Source: Candidatus Omnitrophota bacterium
GTDB lineage: Bacteria > Omnitrophota > Koll11 > Gygaellales > JAHJCI01
DNA: 7,048 nt
Direction of reading: 5' to 3'
Assembly: GCA_030622705.1 (NCBI GenBank)
Contig: JAUXFU010000043.1
Location: 1 to 7,048, forward strand
The position numbers were made by a program, and so were the translations under genes. The notes under the pieces were generated by a model, which saw only the letters and a program-made list of their open reading frames with translations, was not told where the DNA came from and did no database searches. This document shows, piece after piece, positions 1 to 5,841 of this stretch. Every line of letters starts with the position of its first letter. The first letter of the stretch is position 1.

Positions 1-484
1 ATCCATTTAAGAATGTTCCCGGTGTTAATATTACTGCCTTTGCAAATAACCTCTTGCCCTCATTAATCTCTACTCCTTTAATCAAACCCCGCTTAACCAT
101 TAATCCTGAAACCTCTGCTTCCTGAACCTTGAGATTTTCCTGATTCAATACTACTTGTTGCATATACAGGTAATATCTTTTTCTATCCACTTGCGCACGG
201 GACGACCAGACTGCGGGCCCCTTTGAGGCGTTAAGGACTCTAAATTGTATCCCGCAGGCATCTGTAATCTGCGCCATCCGGCCTCCTAAGGCATCGATCT
301 CCTTAACCAGCTGGCCCTTACCTACTCCGCCGATTGCCGGGTTACAGGACATAAAGCCGATGGTATCTATAGATAGAGTAACCAAAAGAGTCAAACACCC
401 CATGCGAGCACTTGCCAACGCCGCCTCACAACCCGCATGCCCCGCGCCAACCACAATTACGTCATAAACCTTGTCCTTGCTCAT
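1..484 (-). CDS. mnmG: MnmG (GidA) tRNA uridine-5-carboxymethylaminomethyl modification enzyme, N-terminal part
   Basis: This is the N-terminal 161 codons of MnmG; the frame stays open through the left edge, so roughly three quarters of a normal protein of about 600-630 residues is missing. MnmG is an FAD protein that works with MnmE to install the (carboxymethyl)aminomethyl group on the wobble uridine of certain tRNAs. The translation begins MSKDKVYDVIVVGAGHAGCE, with the FAD dinucleotide-binding GAGHAG at residues 13-18. It continues with the family blocks CNPAIGGVGKGQLVKE, ALGG and RVLNASKGPAVWSSRAQ, and ends near LTPGTFLNG. The ATG at 484 matches the usual family start. No Shine-Dalgarno sequence is visible: the eight bases before ATG are AATTCAAT and directly follow a TATAAT. 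It lies 83 bp after the preceding operon, beyond a terminator-like hairpin, so it is probably a separate transcription unit. Identification is firm. Confidence 0.96.
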   Translation of the reverse strand, partial: MSKDKVYDVIVVGAGHAGCEAALASARMGCLTLLVTLSIDTIGFMSCNPAIGGVGKGQLVKEIDALGGRMAQITDACGIQFRVLNASKGPAVWSSRAQVDRKRYYLYMQQVVLNQENLKVQEAEVSGLMVKRGLIKGVEINEGKRLFAKAVILTPGTFLNG

Positions 485-492
485 ATTGAATT

Positions 493-501
493 ATTATATC
501 A
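493..501 (-). promoter_or_regulatory. Extended -10 promoter for mnmG, likely leaderless transcript
   Basis: On the minus strand the sequence reads TGATATAAT, a perfect extended -10 element (TGnTATAAT). Only eight bases separate it from the mnmG ATG at 484. With the usual distance from -10 to start site, transcription would begin zero to two bases before the ATG, giving a leaderless or nearly leaderless mRNA. This agrees with the absence of a Shine-Dalgarno sequence. The -35 region is weak (TTCAAG at 515-520, 16-bp spacer) and falls in the preceding terminator hairpin; an extended -10 can compensate. AT-rich DNA makes chance matches possible. Confidence 0.55.
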
Positions 502-502
502 T

Positions 503-539
503 AAAAAAAGACATCTTGAATTAACAAGACGCCCTTTTT
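503..539 (-). terminator. Intrinsic terminator of the glutamate synthase operon
   Basis: In the minus-strand RNA the arms CGTCTTG (531-525) and CAAGATG (518-512) pair around a TTAATT loop, with one G-U pair. The stem can extend outward through GGG opposite TCT and five A opposite T. The 3' side runs into seven consecutive T (509-503). It begins 29 bases after the stop codon of the last operon gene, the expected place for a Rho-independent terminator. The run of A on the 5' side means it might also work for plus-strand transcripts, but no plus-strand gene is seen. Confidence 0.75.
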
Positions 540-567
540 CTTCTCTTCACTGGAATCCTACCGGCCT

Positions 568-1386
568 TTAATATGCGTAAAGTCTGCCGTATGGACGGGT
601 TGAATGGGGGATTAACTTAATAAATCCTTTCTTCACGATACTTCTGAAGTTTAGAGAAAAATCATCGCAATATTCCCTTAGATATCCCTCTATCTCGCGA
701 AAGCCTCTCTTATCTAATTCTGCGGCTTTAACCTCCCTGCCTAACTGATATTCTTCTATCCTGCCACGAATATATATAGTCCCCCCGTGCATTCCCGTAC
801 CCACATAGTTACCGGTTATAGATACCCCATCTTCACTGCTCATCCCTAATACTATAATAAGCCCCCCGGCCATATATTCCCCCAGAAAATCTCCTGCGCA
901 GCCACCGGCAATCACTACCGGATATAAATCCCTGTAGGCCTTCATATGAATACCTACCCGGTAACCAACGTTACCCCTTAGAAATATTTTACCGCCGCGC
1001 ATGGAATGACCCACGATATCTCCTGCATCTCCGTTAACTATAATCTTACCGGCATTCATCGTATTACCAATCCCATCTTGAGCATTGGAGTTAACAATAA
1101 GCGTAGGCCCATCCATAAAAGCGGCTAAATCGTTACCCGGTACTCCATTAATACTGATTCTTATATTACCGGATAACGCCGTGCCAATATAACGCTGGCC
1201 GTTAACATTGTCTAAAACAATATCCTTCCTGCCGCTGGTAACCGCCTGATTGATTAATTCGTTAAGTTCCTTATAGTGCATTCCCTTAGCATCTATCTTC
1301 ATCCGGTTAGAAATCCTGCTGAGATTAGATCCGTTTATAGGAATATTATTTTTATTTTTCCTGATACGATTCCTGACTAAACTCAT
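568..1386 (-). CDS. Stand-alone GXGXG beta-helix domain of glutamate synthase (GltB C-terminal domain homologue)
   Basis: This 272-residue protein matches the C-terminal GXGXG domain of the glutamate synthase large subunit, also seen in GlxC-type proteins and in formylmethanofuran dehydrogenase subunit C. The domain is a right-handed beta-helix, thought to be mainly structural and to help hold the ammonia tunnel in place. Residues about 93-208 show the repeats, for example DGIGNTMNAGKI, DIVGHSMRGGKI, DFLGEYMAGGLI and YVGTGMHGGTIYIRG. The C-terminus ends RPYGRLYAY, typical of the family. The ATG overlaps the stop of the upstream oxidoreductase gene as ATGA, which favours this start and suggests translational coupling. 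However, family members often begin near the internal Met29 (ATG at 1302, MKIDAKGMHYKELNEL), so the basic first 28 residues may be an extension or a start misassignment. It is the last gene of the operon. Confidence 0.93.
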   Translation of the reverse strand: MSLVRNRIRKNKNNIPINGSNLSRISNRMKIDAKGMHYKELNELINQAVTSGRKDIVLDNVNGQRYIGTALSGNIRISINGVPGNDLAAFMDGPTLIVNSNAQDGIGNTMNAGKIIVNGDAGDIVGHSMRGGKIFLRGNVGYRVGIHMKAYRDLYPVVIAGGCAGDFLGEYMAGGLIIVLGMSSEDGVSITGNYVGTGMHGGTIYIRGRIEEYQLGREVKAAELDKRGFREIEGYLREYCDDFSLNFRSIVKKGFIKLIPHSTRPYGRLYAY

Positions 1387-2669
1387 ATTATTACCGCCTC
1401 TGCTGTTATCAGATGCTTTCTATAATCTTTAGGTAAACTAACCAACCCAAAATCCTCTTTTAAAAGCTGCTCTTTAAAACTACTCACATCAACTTTGTCT
1501 TTAATAAGGCCGGTATAAATGCCTGCCCGCTCTATATCCCCCACAAAAATAGTACCTACTATTTTACCTTCTCTTAAAACAACCTTCTTATACTTGGATT
1601 TTTCTTTATTATAATAGTCTAAAACCTGATAACCATCTTTCTCAACAAGAGTCTTTCCCGCCGAAATGGTCGGAATGCCACATAACTCAACGGAGTTCAT
1701 TGTAAATCCACCCGAATATTCTTTCTTTGTACCGGCCATATTGTATCCGGCAATTCCTCCCTGCCGTACAGCTAAAGGCCAAATAGCAATAATTTGTTTT
1801 ATATTCGAAAGTAAATCTTCGGCCTGGCAACAATCACCCGCGGCATATATATGTTTAATATTTGTCTGCATAAAATTATCGACTAATATTCCTTTATTTG
1901 TCTTGATTGGTGTCTCTTTTACCAACTCTATATTTGGCCTCACGCCAATCGCGATAATAACCATATCACATCTTATTTTTCTCTTATCCTTTAATATTAC
2001 GCCCGTGACTTGTGACTTAGCTGTGCTGAGCCCTTCGATTTGGACAACGGTATTCTGGACAATCAACCCACAGCCTTTTCTTTCTAACGCACCTTCGATT
2101 ATCCCCGATGCCTTCCTATCAAATGTAGCAGATAAAATTTTATCTGCCAGCTCTACGATGGTTACCTTAATCTTTAATTCCAGCAGTGCCTCGGTTGCCT
2201 TAAGTCCGATGAGGCCTCCCCCAATCACAACAGCGCTTTTAACCCTATTTCGCTTTATATATTTCTCTATTAACTCTACATCAGCTAATTTGGTAAAGGT
2301 AAATACACCTCCGGAACCAGAATCCTCTATCTTAGGCACAACCGGTATGCCGCCCGTAGCTATAAGCAGCTTGTCAAAACGTATCTTTTGTTTAGGCTCA
2401 AGGACAACCTCTTTTTTCCTAACATCTAATCTTTTTGCTTTCTTATTTAAGAATAAATCTACTGTTTTATCCCTATAAAACTCCTTAGTTCGATAAGCTA
2501 AATTCCCGCTGTCTATCTTTCTTCCTAATAAATAAGATATCAAGGGACGTGAATAATTAAAATGCGGCTCATCGGATATAACCGTGATTTTACCTTTTTT
2601 ATCACACTCACGAATAGCCTCTACCGCGGCAATTCCGCTTGCGGAATTGCCGATAATCACATAATTCAT
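1383..2669 (-). CDS. FAD-dependent NAD(P)H oxidoreductase (rubredoxin/nitrite-reductase-like), probable electron donor to the split glutamate synthase
   Basis: This 428-residue flavoprotein belongs to the pyridine nucleotide-disulfide oxidoreductase fold, nearest in style to NAD(P)H:rubredoxin reductases and the FAD part of NirB. The N-terminal FAD site is VIIGNSASG (residues 4-12). ATGG lies at 104-107, the NAD(P)-binding site VVIGGGLIG at 147-155, and the second flavin motif IYAAGDC at 274-280. The segment SRPLISYLLG (40-49) has no redox-active cysteine, so it is neither a disulfide reductase nor a Cys-type NADH oxidase. Its place between the ferredoxin and GXGXG genes suggests it passes electrons from NAD(P)H through the ferredoxin to the synthase, in place of GltD; this is inference. 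Translation starts at ATG 2669 after AAGG with 6-base spacing. This site lies in unusually structured RNA (hairpins at 2689-2744 and 2627-2652). Residues 213-223 are encoded by a short repeat-like insert. Confidence 0.9.
   Translation of the reverse strand: MNYVIIGNSASGIAAVEAIRECDKKGKITVISDEPHFNYSRPLISYLLGRKIDSGNLAYRTKEFYRDKTVDLFLNKKAKRLDVRKKEVVLEPKQKIRFDKLLIATGGIPVVPKIEDSGSGGVFTFTKLADVELIEKYIKRNRVKSAVVIGGGLIGLKATEALLELKIKVTIVELADKILSATFDRKASGIIEGALERKGCGLIVQNTVVQIEGLSTAKSQVTGVILKDKRKIRCDMVIIAIGVRPNIELVKETPIKTNKGILVDNFMQTNIKHIYAAGDCCQAEDLLSNIKQIIAIWPLAVRQGGIAGYNMAGTKKEYSGGFTMNSVELCGIPTISAGKTLVEKDGYQVLDYYNKEKSKYKKVVLREGKIVGTIFVGDIERAGIYTGLIKDKVDVSSFKEQLLKEDFGLVSLPKDYRKHLITAEAVII
2005..2039 (-). 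repeat. Repeat-like insert inside the oxidoreductase gene
   Basis: On the plus strand GTGACTT occurs twice in tandem (2005-2011 and 2012-2018), followed by a segment containing GCTGAGCCCTTCGA (2025-2038). It encodes the loop GLSTAKSQVTG at residues 213-223, between two beta strands. The first part resembles the 8-base tandem repeat at 4294-4319 in the synthase gene. The CCCTTCGA/GCTCAG part resembles short repeats dispersed in many bacterial genomes. Reading frame is kept. Confidence 0.45.
2627..2652 (-). promoter_or_regulatory. Perfect 11-bp hairpin over the first codons of the oxidoreductase
   Basis: The arms CGGCAATTCCG and CGGAATTGCCG (2627-2637 and 2642-2652 on the plus strand) are exact reverse complements, separated by four bases. 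In the mRNA this forms an 11-bp stem with a CAAG loop, starting 18 bases into the gene and covering codons about 6-15, which encode the FAD-binding GNSASGIA. It lies within the region a ribosome covers at initiation and could slow or regulate translation. It may also be a chance result of codon choice, as the amino-acid motif is symmetric. Confidence 0.55.
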
Positions 2670-2744
2670 CCCGCACCTTCTTTTTTATCCCGCGCCTTTG
2701 TTAAATTCTTTTTTATTATTTTTCTGAATATCCAAAGGCGCGGG
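2670..2744 (-). promoter_or_regulatory. Intra-operon RNA structure with mutually exclusive hairpins at the oxidoreductase RBS
   Basis: This is the only long gap (77 bp) inside the operon. In minus-strand RNA, arm A (CCCGCGCCTTTG, 2744-2733) starts just after the ferredoxin stop codon. It is an exact reverse complement of arm B (CAAAGGCGCGGG, 2700-2689), with a 32-base AT-rich loop. A near-copy of arm B, AAGGTGCGGG (2679-2670), contains the ribosome binding site and abuts the ATG. Arm A can pair with it over 10 bp with one G-U. The two pairings exclude each other: A with B leaves the RBS free, while A with the RBS hides it. No T-run follows, so it is not an ordinary terminator. Regulation is inferred. 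Confidence 0.6.
2678..2716. repeat. Direct repeat of TTCTTTTTTAT in the intergenic gap
   Basis: The 11-mer TTCTTTTTTAT occurs at 2678-2688 and again at 2706-2716. Together with CCCGCACC (2670-2677) and CCCGCGCC (2689-2696) it forms two imperfect units. This suggests that the RBS-containing arm and arm B of the hairpin arose by local duplication. Confidence 0.6.
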
Positions 2745-2746
2745 GC

Positions 2747-3190
2747 TTATTCCTTCTCCTCATAGACTATGGCCTCATTGGGGCAATTCTTAACACAAAC
2801 CGGTATTTCCTCGCCAATACATAAATCGCACTTAGAGGCAACCTTCTTGCTTTCGACATCTCTTAATATTACGCCAAAGGGACATACCATAATACACATC
2901 CAGCAGCCCACGCATTTGTCTTCATTACATAAAATGGCGCCTGTTTCTTTATCCCGGTATATTGCTCCGGTAAAACAAGCCTCAAGACAGGGGGCATCCT
3001 CGCAGTGACGGCATTGCAAAGCAAACGAAACATGCCCTTTTTCCTCTACTATTACCCTGGGCAAGGGTTTGGGCTCTTTGCCTTTATAGACTTTAATAAT
3101 ATCCTTTGATTTCGAGTGCTGCACCAGGCAGTGAATTTCACAAAGCCTGCATCCCATACAATACTCTTCTTTTATCAATATTTTCTTCAC
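2747..3190 (-). CDS. Four-cluster ferredoxin-like electron-transfer protein (DmsB/HycB/CooF type)
   Basis: This 147-residue protein carries four cysteine groups: C11-x2-C14-x2-C17-x3-C21, C60-x2-C63-x4-C68-x3-C72, C93-x2-C96-x2-C99-x3-C103 and C121-x2-C124-x7-C132-x3-C136. That is the pattern of the polyferredoxin family that includes DmsB, HycB and CooF, which usually binds four [4Fe-4S] clusters as an electron wire. There is no signal peptide or membrane segment, so it should be cytoplasmic. It starts with GTG at 3190 after GGGAG (3201-3197, about 6-base spacing), 13 bp past the synthase stop. By position between the synthase and the flavoprotein, it likely links the NAD(P)H oxidoreductase to the Fe-S/FMN subunit, a role filled by the Fe-S domain of GltD in ordinary enzymes. 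C88 lies outside the four groups. The family call is strong; the partner assignment is inference from context. Confidence 0.92.
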   Translation of the reverse strand: MKKILIKEEYCMGCRLCEIHCLVQHSKSKDIIKVYKGKEPKPLPRVIVEEKGHVSFALQCRHCEDAPCLEACFTGAIYRDKETGAILCNEDKCVGCWMCIMVCPFGVILRDVESKKVASKCDLCIGEEIPVCVKNCPNEAIVYEEKE

Positions 3191-3203
3191 TTTTAACTCC
3201 CTA

Positions 3204-4763
3204 TCACCACGCCTCTCCCGCCGCTTTTATCCCGAGTAACCGTAAATCGGTATCGGATAATCCCACACCTCTAAGTTGTTCACGGTTTCCTCTAAGGCTC
3301 TCAATAGCATTGATCCCCATCCCGCCAAGCATCTCTTTTATTTCCAGGCTCCAGGCACGCAGTAAATTAACCAATCTTCGCGCGCCTATATCCGGATTGA
3401 GTCTTTTCGTAAGATAAGGGTCTTGCGTAGCTATGCCCCAGTTACATTTTCCTGTATAACATCTCTGACAAAGATTACATCCCATAGCTACCAGTGCTGC
3501 CGTCCCAATATATACAGCATCTGCCCCTAAGGCAACTGCCTTAATAATATCCGCGCTGCTCCTGAAACCTCCGGCCGCAATCAAAGAAGCCTGATTCCTG
3601 ATGCCCTCTTGCCTCAGGCGGCTGTCTACTACCGCAATCGCTAACTCAATGGGTATGCCAACATTATCTCTTATCATTGTAGGCGCGGCTCCTGTGCCGC
3701 CTCTTAAACCATCAATGGCCACGAAATCTGCTCCCGCTCGCACAATCCCGGAAGCAATAGGTGCAACATTATGCACAGCGGAAATCTTTACCCCTACTGG
3801 TTTCTTATACCGGGTAGCCTCTTTCAACGCATAGATAAGCTGCCTTAAATCTTCTATGGAATAAATATCATGATGAGGCGCGGGAGATAAGGCGTCTGTT
3901 CCCCCGGGAATCATCCTCGTGCGGCTAATCTCATCCGATACCTTCTCGCCCGGTAAATGACCGCCGATTCCCGGCTTTGCGCCCTGGCCAATCTTTATCT
4001 CAATCGCGGCTCCTGCTTCCAGATATTCCTTAACCACCCCAAACCTGCCAGAGGCCACCTGAACAATCGTATTAGCCGCATACTTATAAAGCTCTTTATG
4101 CAACCCCCCTTCTCCGGTATTGCAAAAAGTGCCCATTTCGGCTGCCGCCCTGGCTAAGGATTTAGAGGCATTAAGACTTATTGAACCAAAACTCATTGCG
4201 CTAAACAGGATCGGCGTTTCAAGTTTTAATTGAGGAGACAATTTAGTCTCAAGTTTTAAATCATAACCTTCGCTTTTAACGCTTTTACTTGTCACTTTGT
4301 GACTTTGTGACTTTGTGACCTGAATCTTATCCGGCTTCCTTCCTATATAAGTACGCAATTCCATTGGCTCTCGCAACGGGTCAATAGAGGGATTTGTAAC
4401 CTGAGAGGCATTAAGCAAAATATGATCCCAGTATAGAGGATATGGTTTATCACAGCCCATACCCGTTAAAAGCACGCCCCCGGTTTCAGCCTGCTTGGTA
4501 AGGTCCTTGATAACCTGAGCATTCCAGTTGGCATTGAGTTTAAACTCTGAAGAATTGCGCCTTATCGTAATTGCGCCGGTCGGACAAAGAGTTTCACAGA
4601 AATGACAACCAACACATTTTGCGCCTTCGGAAACTATGGCGTCGGCCTCAGGGTCATAAACATGCACATCGTTAGAGCACATCCTTGCGCATACCTGACA
4701 GGTAATGCACTTTTGCTCATCCCTTTCTACAATAAATTCTGTTGGAGTCGGTCTCTTAGCCAT
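3204..4763 (-). CDS. gltB: Glutamate synthase, ferredoxin-FMN central domain (archaeal-type GltB2)
   Basis: This 519-residue subunit makes glutamate from 2-oxoglutarate, ammonia and reducing equivalents on FMN. Residues 19-60 form a 2x[4Fe-4S] ferredoxin domain (C19, C22, C25, C29; C50, C53, C56, C60) that is absent from classical GltB and typical of the archaeal-type enzyme. The FMN-binding barrel follows from about residue 183, with [32 protein letters not shown] (257-275), [14 protein letters not shown] (293-306) and [13 protein letters not shown] (349-361). The [3Fe-4S] ligands C429-x5-C435-x4-C440 precede GIATQDP; C432 is an additional cysteine. The glutaminase and GXGXG domains of classical GltB are encoded by neighbouring genes. 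The ATG overlaps the amidotransferase gene by 8 bp, which implies coupled translation. The linker at about 147-182 is lengthened by repeat-derived DNA and a duplicated LKLET. The assignment is firm. Confidence 0.96.
   Translation of the reverse strand: MAKRPTPTEFIVERDEQKCITCQVCARMCSNDVHVYDPEADAIVSEGAKCVGCHFCETLCPTGAITIRRNSSEFKLNANWNAQVIKDLTKQAETGGVLLTGMGCDKPYPLYWDHILLNASQVTNPSIDPLREPMELRTYIGRKPDKIQVTKSQSHKVTSKSVKSEGYDLKLETKLSPQLKLETPILFSAMSFGSISLNASKSLARAAAEMGTFCNTGEGGLHKELYKYAANTIVQVASGRFGVVKEYLEAGAAIEIKIGQGAKPGIGGHLPGEKVSDEISRTRMIPGGTDALSPAPHHDIYSIEDLRQLIYALKEATRYKKPVGVKISAVHNVAPIASGIVRAGADFVAIDGLRGGTGAAPTMIRDNVGIPIELAIAVVDSRLRQEGIRNQASLIAAGGFRSSADIIKAVALGADAVYIGTAALVAMGCNLCQRCYTGKCNWGIATQDPYLTKRLNPDIGARRLVNLLRAWSLEIKEMLGGMGINAIESLRGNREQLRGVGLSDTDLRLLGIKAAGEAW
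4219..4259 (-). repeat. 30-bp-spaced direct repeat encoding duplicated LKLET
   Basis: The 11-mer TCAAGTTTTAA occurs at 4219-4229 and 4249-4259 on the plus strand. In the protein this gives LKLET at residues 169-173 and again at 179-183, exactly 10 codons apart, just before the FMN domain. It looks like a small in-frame duplication of the conserved 'LKLETPI' entry into the barrel. Confidence 0.6.
4271..4319 (-). repeat. Tandem short repeats inside the gltB-type gene
   Basis: On the plus strand ACTTTGTG is repeated three times without interruption (4294-4301, 4302-4309, 4310-4317). The array is flanked by GTC and AC, so that GTCAC and GTGAC ends mirror each other. Next to it, CGCTTTTAA and CGCTTTTAC (4271-4279, 4280-4288) form a second tandem pair. 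Because the unit is 8 bases, each copy is read in a different frame, giving [12 protein letters not shown] (residues 149-160) followed by SVKS. The stretch lies in the linker between the ferredoxin and FMN domains and keeps the gene open. Confidence 0.75.
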
Positions 4764-5841
4764 CTTTTAGTCTCCCAATAACCGGGGTTCCTGCCTTGGG
4801 CATCCAGACTTTATCCGGCGCCGGGCAAACTTCGCGGATTGCTGATTCTTCTGACGCTATGTACAGCCTGCTGCCGGAATTTGCCGCCACCAAGGGCCTT
4901 AGTTTAATCCTATCATTCAATCCTACCATAGTCTCAGCATTCGACACAACTACACTAAACGGGCCGTTAATTAAAGCACTTGCGTAAACAATACGCAAAG
5001 TTTGCAGAATCTTCCTTTTCTCCGCAGATTCTCTGTTTATATCAACCCAAAATGGAGCTGCTAATATATCAGCTACTACCTCAAAAGAAAGATTGTGTTT
5101 CCTGACCAAAAGGTCAAAAAGATACGTAATTACCTCAGTATCCGTAAAAAAGGCGCATATGTATCCGTAATTCACAAGGAACCTTTTATTTATTCCGTAA
5201 GAGGAAATTTCTCCGTTATGCACAACCGACCAATCCAAAAGCCCGAAAGGATGCGCCCCGCCCCACCAACCAACTGTATTGGTAGGAAACCGACCATGCG
5301 CTGTCCAGATATAGGCCTGGTACTCTTCTAATTTATAAAATCTCCCGATATCTTCCGGATAACCCACCCCCTTAAACACGCCCATATTTTTACCGCTTGA
5401 GGCTACAAACGCCCCTTTAATCCGGGTGTTTATCTGCATCACTGTCTTTACTACAAAATCCTCCTCTGTTATATCATAGAACAGCTTTCTTTTTTCCTGC
5501 TTGGGCTGTAAAAAATACCTCCATAGAAGCGGCCTGTATTTTATAGATTTATCTTCCTTTGTCGGTATAATTTCATCTTTAATTATTTTATAATTATCCC
5601 TGATATATTCCTCTGTTTCAACCAAGGCAGCCTTATCTTCAAACATCATATGAAAACACCAATCTCTTTTAAACTCCGGGTATATCCCATAAGCGGCAAA
5701 GCCGCCGCCCAATCCATTGGAGCGCTCACGCATAGAGGCAATTGAGTTAATAATATCCCTGCCGGAAAATCTCCTGCCGCTGCGCTCCATTATTCCCACT
5801 ATCGCACACCCGCTTATGTCTTTCTCGCGGAATCTATTCAT
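4756..5841 (-). CDS. Glutamate synthase glutaminase domain (class II glutamine amidotransferase, GltB1 type)
   Basis: This 361-residue Ntn-type amidotransferase hydrolyses glutamine to glutamate and ammonia, which is channelled to the synthase subunit encoded next. The catalytic cysteine is C12 in [11 protein letters not shown]. The eleven residues before it would have to be removed to free the cysteine as an N-terminal nucleophile, as in classical GltB and PurF-like enzymes. Other family motifs are the glutamine-binding HGRFPTN (182-188), HNGEISSYG (208-216) and FTDTEV (232-237, with D234). The C-terminal part ([41 protein letters not shown]) is complete, so the domain is full length. The start overlaps the nadE stop as ATGA, with AAGG upstream, and the end overlaps the synthase gene by 8 bp. 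In rhizobia, comparable separate proteins are called GlxB. It might also supply ammonia to NadE, which is speculation. Confidence 0.94.
   Translation of the reverse strand: MNRFREKDISGCAIVGIMERSGRRFSGRDIINSIASMRERSNGLGGGFAAYGIYPEFKRDWCFHMMFEDKAALVETEEYIRDNYKIIKDEIIPTKEDKSIKYRPLLWRYFLQPKQEKRKLFYDITEEDFVVKTVMQINTRIKGAFVASSGKNMGVFKGVGYPEDIGRFYKLEEYQAYIWTAHGRFPTNTVGWWGGAHPFGLLDWSVVHNGEISSYGINKRFLVNYGYICAFFTDTEVITYLFDLLVRKHNLSFEVVADILAAPFWVDINRESAEKRKILQTLRIVYASALINGPFSVVVSNAETMVGLNDRIKLRPLVAANSGSRLYIASEESAIREVCPAPDKVWMPKAGTPVIGRLKDG

Noticed and set aside
1666..2478. Plus-strand open frame of 270 codons with a hydrophobic translation
   Set aside because: It lies wholly antisense to the oxidoreductase gene, whose FAD and NAD motifs are clear. 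It has no recognisable domain and its hydrophobicity follows from the complementary codons.
1383..2669. Assignment as water-forming NADH oxidase or CoA-disulfide reductase
   Set aside because: The active-site cysteine expected near residue 42 is absent (SRPLISYL instead), and the neighbours point to electron transfer to glutamate synthase.
2689..2744. The 12-bp inverted repeat as a terminator in the middle of the operon
   Set aside because: The 3' arm is followed by ATAAAAAAG on the minus strand, with no T-tract; on the plus strand there is no T-run either.
2689..2744. The same inverted repeat as a small transposable element (MITE)
   Set aside because: It is only 56 bp long and no target-site duplication is seen at its ends. 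The near-copy at the RBS fits a local duplication better.
4271..4319. CRISPR-like array
   Set aside because: The units are 8-9 bases, contiguous and without spacers, and lie inside a coding sequence.
2562..5331. Several shorter plus-strand open frames (63-103 codons)
   Set aside because: All are antisense to well-identified genes and show no family motifs or ribosome binding context.
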